Shown: piece after piece, positions 7,760 through 15,954 of the stretch
How positions within the stretch are numbered: position 1 is the first letter of the stretch
Layout: the number at the start of each line of letters is the position of its first letter
NCBI GenBank assembly: GCA_036556905.1
Contig: DATBIM010000090.1
Coordinates: forward strand, 35,419 to 99,418
Direction of reading: 5' to 3'
Length of the DNA: 64,000 nt
DNA from: 40CM-4-69-5 sp036556905
GTDB taxonomy: Bacteria > Methylomirabilota > Methylomirabilia > Rokubacteriales > CSP1-6
Made by a program: the position numbers and the translations under genes
Notes under the pieces: model-generated
Told to the model about the DNA's origin: nothing
Seen by the model: only the letters and a program-made list of their open reading frames with translations
The model's database searches: none

Positions 7760-8535
7760 GGCGGAAGCACCGACGAGACGAGGAGCTGCGTGTAGGGATG
7801 CTGGGGATCGTCGAGCACCTGATCGGTGAGGCCGGTCTCGACCACCTGGCCAGCCCGCATGACGAGCAGGCGATGGGCGAGCAGCCGGGCCACGGCGAGA
7901 TCGTGGGTGACGACGACCGCGGCCAGTCCGAGGTCGTCGACCAGCCCGCGGAGCAGATCGAGCAATCGGGCCTGCACCGAGACGTCGAGACCTCCGGTGG
8001 GCTCGTCCATGAAGACCAGGCGCGGGCGGGTGACGAGCGTACGCGCGATCTGCAGCCGCTGCTGCATGCCGCCCGAGAACGTCGTGGGCAGGTCGTCGAT
8101 CCGGTCGGTGGCGATTTCCACACGGCCGAGCCAGTCGAGGGCGGCGGCGCGGATCTCTCCGTAGTGGCGGGCGCCCACGGCCATCAGCCGCTCGCCCACG
8201 TTCGCCCCTGCCGTCACGCCCAGGCGAAGCCCGTCGCGCGGGTTCTGGTACACGCAGCCCCAGTCGGTCCGGGCCAGCCGGCGGCGGTCGGCCTCGGGCA
8301 GGGCGAGCAGGTCGGCCGTCTGCCCGTCGCGCCGGGTGAGCTCGACGCTGCCGCCCGACGGCACCAGGCGACCCGACACGCAGGCGAGCACGGTCGTCTT
8401 GCCCGATCCGGATTCCCCCACGATCCCGAGCACCTCGCCGGGCCAGAGATCGAACCCGACATCGAGGCAGCCGAGGCGGGCGCCGTAGCGCTTGGTGAGG
8501 CCGCGGACCCGCAGGAGCGGAGGCCCTTCGCTCAC
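7756..8535 (-). CDS. phnK: C-P lyase complex ATP-binding protein PhnK
   Basis: A 259-residue ABC ATPase that binds the PhnGHIJ core in E. coli. Walker A is GESGSGKTT, the signature is FSGGMQQRLQ and Walker B is LVFMDEPTGGLD; the DPQHPYTQLL tail is shared with oligopeptide-type ATPases, as is usual for PhnK. The GTG start at 8535 makes a GTGA overlap with phnJ. No membrane partner is encoded with it, consistent with a role in the lyase complex. It is cytoplasmic. Confidence 0.96.
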   Translation of the reverse strand: MSEGPPLLRVRGLTKRYGARLGCLDVGFDLWPGEVLGIVGESGSGKTTVLACVSGRLVPSGGSVELTRRDGQTADLLALPEADRRRLARTDWGCVYQNPRDGLRLGVTAGANVGERLMAVGARHYGEIRAAALDWLGRVEIATDRIDDLPTTFSGGMQQRLQIARTLVTRPRLVFMDEPTGGLDVSVQARLLDLLRGLVDDLGLAAVVVTHDLAVARLLAHRLLVMRAGQVVETGLTDQVLDDPQHPYTQLLVSSVLPP

Positions 8536-9368
8536 GGCGGGGAGCCCGCGCGGCGCCGGCCGCAGTAGTCGGTGTCGGAGCAGGCGAAGAGCCGACCGCC
8601 CTTGTCGTCGACGATGATCTCGTCCAGGAACACGTCCCGGGCGCCGCAGAGCCCGCAGGCCTGCTCCCAGCGCTCGATGCGGAATGGGTGGTCTTCGAAG
8701 TCGAGACTCTTGACCCGTGTGTGGGGCGGCACCGCGTAGAGGCGCTTCTCGCGACCGGCCCCGAACAGCAGGAGCGCGGGGTTGCCGTCGAGCTTGGGGT
8801 TGTCGAATTTGGGGATCGGAGACGGCCGCATCAGGTAGCGGTCGTTCACAATGACCGGATAGTCGTAGGCCGTCTCGACGTGGCCGTGCCGGGTGATCTC
8901 CTCGTAGAGCCGGACCCACATGACCCCGTAGTCCTCGAGCGCGTGCATGGTGCGGGTCTCGGCCTCGCGCGGCTCCAGCCAGCGGAGCGGCTCCGGGATG
9001 GGCACCTGGAAGACGACGATCTGCCCCGCCCGGAGCGGCGTCTCCGGGATCCGGTGCCGGGTCTGGATGATCGTGGCTTCCTCGGTGCGGGTGGTGGTGG
9101 CGATCCTCGCCGTGCGCTCGAAGAAGCGCCGGATGCTCACGGCGTTCGTGGTGTCGTCTGAGCCCTGGTCGATCACCTTCAGCACGTCGGCGGGGCCGAT
9201 GATGCTGGCGGTGACCTGCACGCCCCCTGTCCCCCAGCCGTACGAGAGCGGCATCTCCCGGCTGCCGAAGGGCACCTGGTAGCCGGGGATCGCCACGGCC
9301 TTGAGCAGGGCTCGGCGGATCATCCGCTTGGTCTGCTCGTCGAGGAAGGCGAAATTGTATTCGCTCAC
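8532..9368 (-). CDS. phnJ: Carbon-phosphorus lyase catalytic subunit PhnJ
   Basis: A 278-residue radical-SAM C-P lyase that breaks the carbon-phosphorus bond of ribose 1-methylphosphonate 5-phosphate, giving PRcP and the alkane. Cys238, Cys241 and Cys263 form the Fe-S binding set, and Cys269 in CSDTDYC matches the catalytic Cys272 of E. coli. Gly29 in PGYQVPFG corresponds to the glycyl radical site Gly32. The GTG start at 9368 comes from a GTGA overlap with phnI; upstream in-frame codons belong to phnI sequence. All key residues are intact, so the pathway should be active. Confidence 0.97.
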   Translation of the reverse strand: MSEYNFAFLDEQTKRMIRRALLKAVAIPGYQVPFGSREMPLSYGWGTGGVQVTASIIGPADVLKVIDQGSDDTTNAVSIRRFFERTARIATTTRTEEATIIQTRHRIPETPLRAGQIVVFQVPIPEPLRWLEPREAETRTMHALEDYGVMWVRLYEEITRHGHVETAYDYPVIVNDRYLMRPSPIPKFDNPKLDGNPALLLFGAGREKRLYAVPPHTRVKSLDFEDHPFRIERWEQACGLCGARDVFLDEIIVDDKGGRLFACSDTDYCGRRRAGSPP

Positions 9369-10462
9369 CGGGCCGCCGCCTCGGCGCGCAGCGTGCGCAG
9401 CAGCACCAGCTCGGACTGGAAGTCCACGTAATGCGGGAGCTTGAGGTGCTGGACGAAGCCGGACGCCTCGACGTTGTCGGTATGGGAGAGCACGAACTCC
9501 TCGTCTTGAGCCGGCGCCGTCGGCTCCTCGCCGAGCTCGCGCCAGCGGAGGGCGCGGTCGACCAGGGCCATGGCCATGGCCTTGCGCTCGCAGTACCCGA
9601 AGGTGAGCCCGTAGCCTCGGGTGAACTGGGGCGGCACGCTCGCCGAGCCCTTGAACTGGTTCACCATCTGGCACTCGGTGACCGTGATCGCGGCGACGGT
9701 AACGGGAAAGCCGAGCTCCTCGGGCTCGAGCTCCACCAGGACCTCGCCGACCCGGATTTCCGCGGCAAAGGGATGATTGCGGCCGTACCCGCGCTGCGTC
9801 GAGTAGCCCAGCGCCAGGAGGAAGCCCTCGTCCCCGCGAGCCAGATTCTGGAGCCGGGCGTCGCGCCCGCTCGGGAAGGCCAGGGGCTCTCGCGTGATGT
9901 CCGCCACCGGCCGCTGGGGAGGATCGGGCAGCTCCGGCTCGATGAGGCCTTCGCGATCGAGGACGTCGACGACCCGGGGGACGAGTTCCTCGGCCAGCGG
10001 CTCGGCGGCCGGCGGAGGCTCGGTGTCGGGCTGCGCCTCCTCGGCCCCCGTCTTCCCGTTCGCGAGATCCACGTCGAGCAGCCGGTGCGTGTAGTCGAAG
10101 GTCGGGCCGAGGACCTGGCCTCCCGGCACGTCCTTGAAGGTCGCCGAGATCCGCCGGTGGAGGACCATGCGGCCCGTGTCCAGCGGGATGGTGGCGCCGA
10201 ACCTCGGCAGCGTTGTGCGGTATGCCCGCAGCAGGAAAATCGCCTCCAGGAGGTCGCCCCGCGCCTGCTTGACGGCGAGCGCGGCCAGATCCGGGTCGTA
10301 GCAGGAGGCCTCGCTCATGACGCGATCGACGGCGAGGGTGAGCTGCTCGCGGATCTGGGCCGGCGTCACCTCGGAGACGACCGGGTCGCCGCGCCGGTCC
10401 TCGGCGAGCAGCCGGTGGGCGTTCACGATCGCCTGCTCCCCTCCCTTCACGGCGACGTACAT
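9365..10462 (-). CDS. phnI: C-P lyase core subunit PhnI
   Basis: A 365-residue PhnI. With PhnG, PhnH and PhnL it attaches the phosphonate to C1 of ATP ribose, displacing adenine; PhnI alone is a nucleosidase. It begins MYVAVKGGEQAI, the usual N-terminus, and contains the conserved QLTLAVDRVM, GYGLTFGYCERKAMAMAL and LSHTDNVEASGFVQHLKLP regions (short parts quoted). Length agrees with the family. The ATG overlaps the phnH stop by one base, and the stop overlaps phnJ by four. Confidence 0.97.
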   Translation of the reverse strand: MYVAVKGGEQAIVNAHRLLAEDRRGDPVVSEVTPAQIREQLTLAVDRVMSEASCYDPDLAALAVKQARGDLLEAIFLLRAYRTTLPRFGATIPLDTGRMVLHRRISATFKDVPGGQVLGPTFDYTHRLLDVDLANGKTGAEEAQPDTEPPPAAEPLAEELVPRVVDVLDREGLIEPELPDPPQRPVADITREPLAFPSGRDARLQNLARGDEGFLLALGYSTQRGYGRNHPFAAEIRVGEVLVELEPEELGFPVTVAAITVTECQMVNQFKGSASVPPQFTRGYGLTFGYCERKAMAMALVDRALRWRELGEEPTAPAQDEEFVLSHTDNVEASGFVQHLKLPHYVDFQSELVLLRTLRAEAAAR

Positions 10463-11046
10463 CAGTCCTCCACCCGCGTCGTGCGCGGCAGGGCGGCGAG
10501 TCGGCGGCCGACGGTCAGGATCAGATCCACCCCGCATGGAAAACGCGCGCGATTCGCCCGCAGCTCGGCCGGGAAACCGGCGGGCAGCCCGGGCGCTGCC
10601 AGGCGGGCGACGTCGGCGATCCCGGGCCCGGTGAGCCGCCATCCCCGGCGGTCGTCCAGGGCCTCCACTTCGACGATGACCGTGGCCGAGCGGTCGGGAC
10701 GTTCCACCGTTCCCGCGGCAAACGCCTCGAGCGGCGGGAGCCGCGCGGGCTCGGCGGTCAGGGCGACGCAAGCGTCGGCCGGCGCCGGCACGAGGGGGAC
10801 CCCGCAGTGGAAGCGCAGGTAGGCGGTGACCGCCATCGTCCGGGCGGCGTCGTCGAGCCACAGCGGCGTCTCGAAGTCGAGCAGAGCCAGGCAGGCTGCG
10901 GTGGCGGCGACGCCGAGCGGCGAGGGGCACTCGAGCGACGTGCTGAGCTCGACGACGCGGCCCGGGTGGGCCATCGCCTCGAGCACGGCGCGAAAGACAC
11001 GCTGGCCGTCGAGGACGGGGTCGGCGAATCCGGGGTGAACGGCCAT
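10462..11046 (-). CDS. phnH: C-P lyase core subunit PhnH
   Basis: A 194-residue PhnH, the non-catalytic PLP-transferase-like fold subunit of the PhnGHIJ core. It has the typical start (GFADPVLDGQRVFRAVLEAM), the MAHPGR motif, a FHCGVP segment and the C-terminal FPCGVDLIL before the final helix. The overlaps are TGATG with phnG and with phnI. The length matches the family (about 195). It is cytoplasmic. Confidence 0.95.
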   Translation of the reverse strand: MAVHPGFADPVLDGQRVFRAVLEAMAHPGRVVELSTSLECPSPLGVAATAACLALLDFETPLWLDDAARTMAVTAYLRFHCGVPLVPAPADACVALTAEPARLPPLEAFAAGTVERPDRSATVIVEVEALDDRRGWRLTGPGIADVARLAAPGLPAGFPAELRANRARFPCGVDLILTVGRRLAALPRTTRVED

Positions 11047-11498
11047 CAGTCCTCGCCGCGAACCATCGTGAGGAACTCCACCCGGGACGACGCGCTGCGG
11101 GCGACGGCGCCCTGACGACGCAGGGCCTGGGCCTGCTCGAGCGGGGCCACGATCGCCGCCTCGAGCTCGGCCCGGCCGCCGGGCTGCTGCAGCAGCGCGT
11201 CGAGGACAGCGGCTCGTTCGGCGTGCTCGGGGCGCCGGCCACCCACGCAGGCGTGGCCGACCGTCCCATCGGCGAGCTGGACCGCGCAGCGGGTAACCGT
11301 GATTTCGCCGAGATTGAATCGCAGGCCGGTGCCACCGGCCTGGGCCCGCACCATGACGAGCCCGACCTCGGGCCCGCGGAGCCGGCGGAACCCGGGGACG
11401 GTCGCCGGCCAGCGCGCCGCCAGCTCCTCCGTCGACGCCAGCGCCAGCACGGACATCCAGCGCCGGCGTGCCAGATCCGGACCCACCCCGCTGGTCAC
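11046..11498 (-). CDS. phnG: C-P lyase core subunit PhnG
   Basis: A 150-residue PhnG, an essential core subunit. Family marks are RRRWMSVLA at the N-terminus, the PEVGLVMVRAQAGG segment, FNLGEITVTRCAV, and GHACVGGRR followed by a helical C-terminus. I chose the GTG at 11498, which makes the same GTGA overlap with its upstream gene as others in this operon. An ATG at 11516 would add six residues and lengthen the overlap to 22 bases. Confidence 0.95.
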   Translation of the reverse strand: MTSGVGPDLARRRWMSVLALASTEELAARWPATVPGFRRLRGPEVGLVMVRAQAGGTGLRFNLGEITVTRCAVQLADGTVGHACVGGRRPEHAERAAVLDALLQQPGGRAELEAAIVAPLEQAQALRRQGAVARSASSRVEFLTMVRGED

Positions 11499-11698
11499 GG
11501 GTGGTTCGGATCCCACACCTGACAGCGCGCGAGCTGCTCGCCACAGGCCAGGCAGAGGTAAATGCTGCGGAAGGTGGCGGGAAACACGGTCACCATTTCC
11601 TCGTCCAGACAGTGCATGGCACGGCCGCAGTCGGGACAGCGGGCGGGTGTTGAGCCGCTCACGAGGCCGGCGAGGAGACTCGTCACCCGCCCGTCCAT
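11495..11698 (-). CDS. Small zinc-ribbon protein in the phn operon
   Basis: A 67-residue protein with CPDCGRAMHC near residue 21 and CLACGEQLARC near residue 49, a four-Cys (or more) zinc ribbon. It starts six bases after the phnD stop and overlaps phnG by four bases, so it is co-translated between transport and lyase genes. It is not part of the classical phnC-P set, and I do not recognise a named family. It could be a metal- or nucleic-acid-binding accessory, for example in iron-sulfur loading of PhnJ or in regulation, but that is speculation. Confidence 0.75.
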   Translation of the reverse strand: MDGRVTSLLAGLVSGSTPARCPDCGRAMHCLDEEMVTVFPATFRSIYLCLACGEQLARCQVWDPNHP

Positions 11699-11704
11699 GC
11701 CGTC

Positions 11705-12598
11705 CTACTTCTGGGCCTTGAGACGCTTGGCCGTCTCGTTGAGCTCGCGGATCACCTGGTACTTGCCGTCGCCGGCGGTGACGAACCCGCCGACCCAGGC
11801 GCCGATCTCCTTGAACGCCTCGGGATTCCGCGCCTTCATGGTGGTGAGAGACTCCTGGATCGCCTGCTTGAGGTTGGCGGGAAGATCCTTGCGCACGACC
11901 ACGGGATCGTTAGGAATGAGCTTGGAGACCCAGATCACGCGCAGGCCCCCCCGGGGCACCTTGCCCTCGCGCGTCAGCTGCTGCAGATCGGGCAGGTTCG
12001 TCGAGGCGACCTCGACCTTCCTGTTGGCGACGGCCAGGATCGAAGCCTCGTGGGAGCCGGAGAAGATGACCTTGGAAAAGTGCTTCTGGGGTTCGATGCT
12101 CATCTCCATCATGAAGAACGCCGAGGGCACGAGGTAGCCCGAGGTCGAGTTGGGGTCGTTGAAGGCGAAGGTCTTGCCGGCCATGTCCTCGGGGCTGAAG
12201 ATGTCGGAGTCGGAGTGGACGATGAGGCAGGAGCGGTAGCCGAGCGAGCCGTTGGCGAGCTGCAGCTGGGCCACCGGCTCGACGTTGGAGTAGTTGTTGG
12301 TGGAGGCCTCCACGTAGGCCTTCGGCCCCAGGTGGCCGACCTGGGCCTTGTTGAACTTCAGGGCCTCGATCGTGCCGCGGTAGTCGGTGGCGGTGACGTG
12401 CTTGATCTTGACTTTCAGGTCCTTCTCGAGCTGGCCGATGATCGGCCCCCACCGCCGGGTGATGTCGGCGGCGTTTTCCGTCGAAAGTAGCGCGAACGTG
12501 AGCTCCTTGGGCCAGCTCGCATCCTGCGCCATGGCGCCGCCGCCGAGGGCGAGCGCTGCGAACAGGCCGGCCGCCAGGATCTTCATCACTCGGTGCAT
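11705..12598 (-). CDS. phnD: Phosphonate ABC transporter substrate-binding protein PhnD
   Basis: A 297-residue periplasmic binding protein. Sec signal peptide: positive start, hydrophobic core LAAGLFAALALGGG, cleavage around AMAQD. Family segments include the N-terminal FALLSTENAAD, VGHLGPKAYVEA, the FAFNDPNSTSGYLVP hinge region and FSGSHEASILAV. The start is set by AGGAGG four to five bases upstream of 12598. It delivers phosphonates to PhnE/PhnC. Order here is phnC-phnE-phnD, whereas E. coli has C-D-E. Confidence 0.95.
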   Translation of the reverse strand: MHRVMKILAAGLFAALALGGGAMAQDASWPKELTFALLSTENAADITRRWGPIIGQLEKDLKVKIKHVTATDYRGTIEALKFNKAQVGHLGPKAYVEASTNNYSNVEPVAQLQLANGSLGYRSCLIVHSDSDIFSPEDMAGKTFAFNDPNSTSGYLVPSAFFMMEMSIEPQKHFSKVIFSGSHEASILAVANRKVEVASTNLPDLQQLTREGKVPRGGLRVIWVSKLIPNDPVVVRKDLPANLKQAIQESLTTMKARNPEAFKEIGAWVGGFVTAGDGKYQVIRELNETAKRLKAQK

Positions 12599-12623
12599 GG
12601 GACCTCCTTTGTGCGGTTGAGCT

Positions 12624-13448
12624 TCAGATGGTCAGACGGCGGATCCGCGAGGACACCACGTCCACGGCCATGACCATCGCCACGATGAGCAGGATGACCG
12701 TCGCCGACTCCCGGTCGTTGAAGGCCCGGATCGTGTCCCAGAGGTAGAAGCCGATGCCGCCACCTCCCACCATGCCGATGACCGAGGCCGATCGGATGTC
12801 CGATTCGAAGCGGAGCAGGATGTACGAGAGAAAGTTCGGCATGACCTGGGGCACGACCCCGAAGGCGATCACGTGCAGCCGGCCAGCGCCAACGGCGGCG
12901 ACCCCTTCCACCTGGCCAGGGTCGATCGCCTCGATCGTCTCGCTGAGGAGCTTGCCCAGCACGCCGCCGGTGTGGACCCCGAGGGCCAGCATGCCGGCGA
13001 ACGGCCCCAGGCCCACCGCGGTGACAAACATCAGAGCAAAGACGAACTCGTTCACCGCTCGCAGGACGTCCATCAGGCGGCGGGCCGCGAAGTACACGAG
13101 GGGATGGGGAGCGAGGTTGCGTGCGCCCAGCAGGCCCAGGGGGACTGACAGGACGATCGCCAGCAGCGTGCCCCACAGGGCGATGCAGACGGTGATCACG
13201 CATTGCCACGCATACTCGCCCAAATGGGCGAACGAGGGATTCAGGTAGCCGCGCAGGAAGACGGCGATGTTGCCGGCGTCGCCGAAGAGCTCGAGGGGCC
13301 GCAGCTCGATGATGCGGGCGGCCGCGGCGTAGACCACGGCCAGGGTGAGCAGTACCCCCAGGTTCCGGGTGAGCGTCGGGGGCCGGGCCGGCGCCAAGGG
13401 AACGGGGCCCGTCCCCAGGCTGGCGAGGGCAGCCGACGCGGTCCTCAT
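12624..13448 (-). CDS. phnE: Phosphonate ABC transporter permease PhnE
   Basis: A 274-residue inner-membrane permease with about six transmembrane helices. The EAA loop region is recognisable as LSETIEAIDPGQVEGVAAVGA (in part), followed by the PQVMPNFLSY segment typical of PhnE. The C-terminal helices end in SSRIRRLTI. It starts six bases after the phnC stop. A single PhnE is present, so it is expected to act as a homodimer with PhnC. Confidence 0.95.
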   Translation of the reverse strand: MRTASAALASLGTGPVPLAPARPPTLTRNLGVLLTLAVVYAAAARIIELRPLELFGDAGNIAVFLRGYLNPSFAHLGEYAWQCVITVCIALWGTLLAIVLSVPLGLLGARNLAPHPLVYFAARRLMDVLRAVNEFVFALMFVTAVGLGPFAGMLALGVHTGGVLGKLLSETIEAIDPGQVEGVAAVGAGRLHVIAFGVVPQVMPNFLSYILLRFESDIRSASVIGMVGGGGIGFYLWDTIRAFNDRESATVILLIVAMVMAVDVVSSRIRRLTI

Positions 13449-13454
13449 GGCCCC

Positions 13455-14267
13455 TCAGCCGGCCGTGGCGAACGCCGGCTCGTCGGAGGACTCCAGGGGC
13501 GGCGGGTACCGGCCGAAGATCTCGACGAGCATTGCCTCGGTGAGCTCGCGGGGCGCCCCGTTGAAGACGACGCGGCCGTCGCGAAACCCCAGCACACGGT
13601 CGGCGTAGCCGCGGGCGTAATCGACGTGGTGCAGGGTCGCGATCACGGTCAGGTTGGCGCCGGCCGCGATGCGCCGCAGCGTTTCCATGACGCGCCGGCC
13701 GTTCAGGACGTCCAGACTGGCGACCGGTTCGTCGGCGAGGATCACGCGCGGATCCTGGGCGAGAATCCGCGCGATCGCGACTCGTTGCTGCTCGCCCCCG
13801 GAGAGGGTGTCGGCACGCTGCCACACGCGCTCGACGAGCCCGACGTGGTCGAGACAGCGCACGGCGGTGGCGCGCTCGTCGCCGTCGAGCCAGCGGGCCA
13901 TGGCGGCCCAGCGGCGCCAGCCCCGGAGGTGGGGGATCCGTCCGACCAGGACGTTGTCGACGACCCGGAGGCGCTTCACCAGATTGAACTGCTGGTAGAT
14001 CATGCCGACGCGAGCGCGGTGCTGCCGGAGGGCTCGACCGCGGAGCAGGGTCAGGTCCTGGTCGCCGAAGCGGATGGTTCCGCTCGTCACCGTGGTCGCC
14101 CGGGCCAGACAGCGGAGCAGAGTCGTCTTGCCGGCGCCGGAAGGGCCGATGATGGCCACGAACTGTCCAGGGTGAATGGTCGCCGACACGTCGTCGAGGG
14201 CGCGCGTAGCGCCGAAGTCCTTCGTGATCCGATCGAGCGTGACGACCGGCGAAAGAGACTCAGGCAT
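13455..14267 (-). CDS. phnC: Phosphonate ABC transporter ATP-binding protein PhnC
   Basis: A 270-residue ABC ATPase. Walker A GPSGAGKTT, Q-loop in IYQQFNLVKRL, signature LSGGEQQRVAIAR and Walker B VILADEPVASLD are all intact. The QFNLVKRL and NVLVGR segments are typical of PhnC. I take the ATG at 14267 (MPESLSP); an in-frame ATG at 14306 would add 13 residues. It is the first recognised gene of the operon. A small frame with its own ribosome binding site overlaps its start. Confidence 0.95.
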   Translation of the reverse strand: MPESLSPVVTLDRITKDFGATRALDDVSATIHPGQFVAIIGPSGAGKTTLLRCLARATTVTSGTIRFGDQDLTLLRGRALRQHRARVGMIYQQFNLVKRLRVVDNVLVGRIPHLRGWRRWAAMARWLDGDERATAVRCLDHVGLVERVWQRADTLSGGEQQRVAIARILAQDPRVILADEPVASLDVLNGRRVMETLRRIAAGANLTVIATLHHVDYARGYADRVLGFRDGRVVFNGAPRELTEAMLVEIFGRYPPPLESSDEPAFATAG

Positions 14268-14439
14268 GCCGCGGCAGAGCGTAGGCTGGCCATGTTGCCT
14301 GGCCATGAAGAGAGCATGACGTTTCGGCGACGGCCGCCGCCGGTCGCGGAGGCAGGCCGAGCGGGCTGACCAACTCGACCCGCGCGATGCGAACCCGGCC
14401 GGCTAGCGCCAGCATGGCCAGCAGCCACCAGTCTTCCAT
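14260..14439 (-). CDS. Possible 59-residue leader/small ORF before phnC
   Basis: The ATG at 14439 has AGGAGG (complement of 14444-14449) four bases upstream, the best ribosome binding site at this end of the operon. The frame starts MEDWWLLAMLALAG and its stop overlaps the phnC start by eight bases. This could couple translation of phnC or encode a tiny membrane-associated peptide. I know no homologue, and the C-terminal half looks like ordinary GC-rich translation, so it may be only a leader. Confidence 0.35.
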   Translation of the reverse strand: MEDWWLLAMLALAGRVRIARVELVSPLGLPPRPAAAVAETSCSLHGQATWPAYALPRHA

Positions 14440-14626
14440 GGGGCCTCCTGAGGCCGGCCGGACCGTGGACGCCGGCCCCCGGAGCACAAGTTACGCGCGC
14501 ACTGTTGCCGCGCGACGTCCGGGGTGTGACGTTTTGCGTACGAGCACGCCGTCGCAGACCCTCGCGGCGGTGCGCGAGGCGAGGAGCGTTCGGGGCGGGA
14601 GTCGGGGGTGGGAAGGCGCTTGGGAG
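14440..14626. other. Upstream region of the phn operon
   Basis: This gap separates the phn operon from the M20 amidohydrolase gene on the same strand and should hold the phn promoter. I could not fix a -35/-10 pair with confidence. No PHO-box-like direct repeat was recognised, and no phnF regulator is encoded nearby. Confidence 0.4.
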
Positions 14627-15865
14627 CTACGCGGCCAGGGCCAGTAACGTGTGCAGCAGCACGTTGGCGCCGCGCTCGATGGCGTCGGGCTCGCTCGTCT
14701 CGTCCACCCGGTGGCTGCGGCCGCCCTGCGAGGGGATGAAGATCATCCCGGCTTCGGTGATCCGGGCCAGGTTCTGGGCGTCGTGGCCGGCGGCCGAGTA
14801 CAGGCGCTCGGCCTTGAGGGCGAGGCTGGCGCAGGCCGCCTCGATGGCGGCCATCACGCGTGGCGCACTGGGCGTGGGCGTGGTCGCGGACATCGGCCGG
14901 ATCTCGATCCCGATCCCGCGCGCATCGGCCACGGCGCGGGCCAGCGCCCCGAGGTCGGTGGCGAGCCGCTCGAGCACGTCGGGATCGGGGTCGCGCATCT
15001 CGTGGATGAGCTCGGCCCGTCCGGGCACCACGTTCGCCGCGCCGGGGTGCACGGCGACGACGCCGATGTTCATGACGCTGACGCGACTGCCGCGGCTACC
15101 GATCAGCTCGCGGGCCCGCAGGGCGAAGTCGGCCGCGGCCAGGAACGCATCGCGCCGCCGGTCCATCGGCGTCGTGCCGGCGTGGTCGGCCTGGCCGGTG
15201 AAGACGATGCGGGCGCGGCGCACGCCCACGATCTGGTCGACGACGCCGATGGCCAGGCCGGCTTCCTCCAATCTAGCCCCCTGCTCGATGTGGAGCTCCA
15301 CGTAGGCAGCCACCGAGCCGGCCGGGGCGCGGGCCTCCGGAGCCCGCCGGGCATCGAAGCCGGCCCGTTGCATGGCATCCACCAGGCGCTCGCCGTCGAC
15401 GGCAGCCATCTCGGGAATCCGGGCGGCGTCCAGGTTGCCGCAGAAGGCGCGGGAGCCGAAGAGGCTGCCGTAACGGCCCTCTTCGTCACTCCAGGCCGCG
15501 ACGGCCAGGGGGTGCCGAAGGCGGGTGCCGGCCTCGCGTACGCTCTGCAAACACTCGAGCCCGGCCACGACTCCCAGAGCGCCGTCCAGGACTCCGCCCT
15601 CGGGGACGGTATCGATGTGCGAGCCGGTGAGGATCACGGGGTGCGCGGTCTCGAAGCCCCGCGCTCCCAACGCGCCGAAGACGTTGCCGGCGGGATCGAT
15701 CCACGCCTGAAGCCCGGCCCCGCGCAGCTCGGCGACCAGCCAGGCCCGGGCCTCCTCGTGGAGTGGGCTCCAGGCCGGGCGGCTCACGCCGCCGCCGGGC
15801 AACGCCCCAAAACGCGCCAGCGCGCGCAGGCGGGAGTCGAGCCGTGGCAGCGAAACGTGCAGCAC
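14627..15865 (-). CDS. M20-family Zn-dependent amidohydrolase (N-carbamoyl-amino acid hydrolase / allantoate amidohydrolase type)
   Basis: A 412-residue cytoplasmic metallo-amidohydrolase. The binuclear metal motifs are clear: GSHIDTVPEGG then LDGALGV, then SDEEG, HIEQG, AGHDA and the late SQGGRSH. The tandem GSHIDT/HIEQG pattern separates this subfamily (hydantoin, ureidopropionate and allantoate enzymes) from M20 peptidases. I prefer the GTG at 15865, just before the first family helix; an ATG at 15904 would add 13 residues with no better ribosome binding site. It probably releases an amino acid and ammonia from an N-carbamoyl compound; exact substrate unknown. Confidence 0.9.
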   Translation of the reverse strand: MLHVSLPRLDSRLRALARFGALPGGGVSRPAWSPLHEEARAWLVAELRGAGLQAWIDPAGNVFGALGARGFETAHPVILTGSHIDTVPEGGVLDGALGVVAGLECLQSVREAGTRLRHPLAVAAWSDEEGRYGSLFGSRAFCGNLDAARIPEMAAVDGERLVDAMQRAGFDARRAPEARAPAGSVAAYVELHIEQGARLEEAGLAIGVVDQIVGVRRARIVFTGQADHAGTTPMDRRRDAFLAAADFALRARELIGSRGSRVSVMNIGVVAVHPGAANVVPGRAELIHEMRDPDPDVLERLATDLGALARAVADARGIGIEIRPMSATTPTPSAPRVMAAIEAACASLALKAERLYSAAGHDAQNLARITEAGMIFIPSQGGRSHRVDETSEPDAIERGANVLLHTLLALAA

Positions 15866-15954
15866 GGCGGGGCAGTATACGCCTTGACGAGCACAGCCAG
15901 GCATCCCTACAATGAATCACCGTTCAGTCGGGTAGCCCGCCTCAGGAGGATGAC

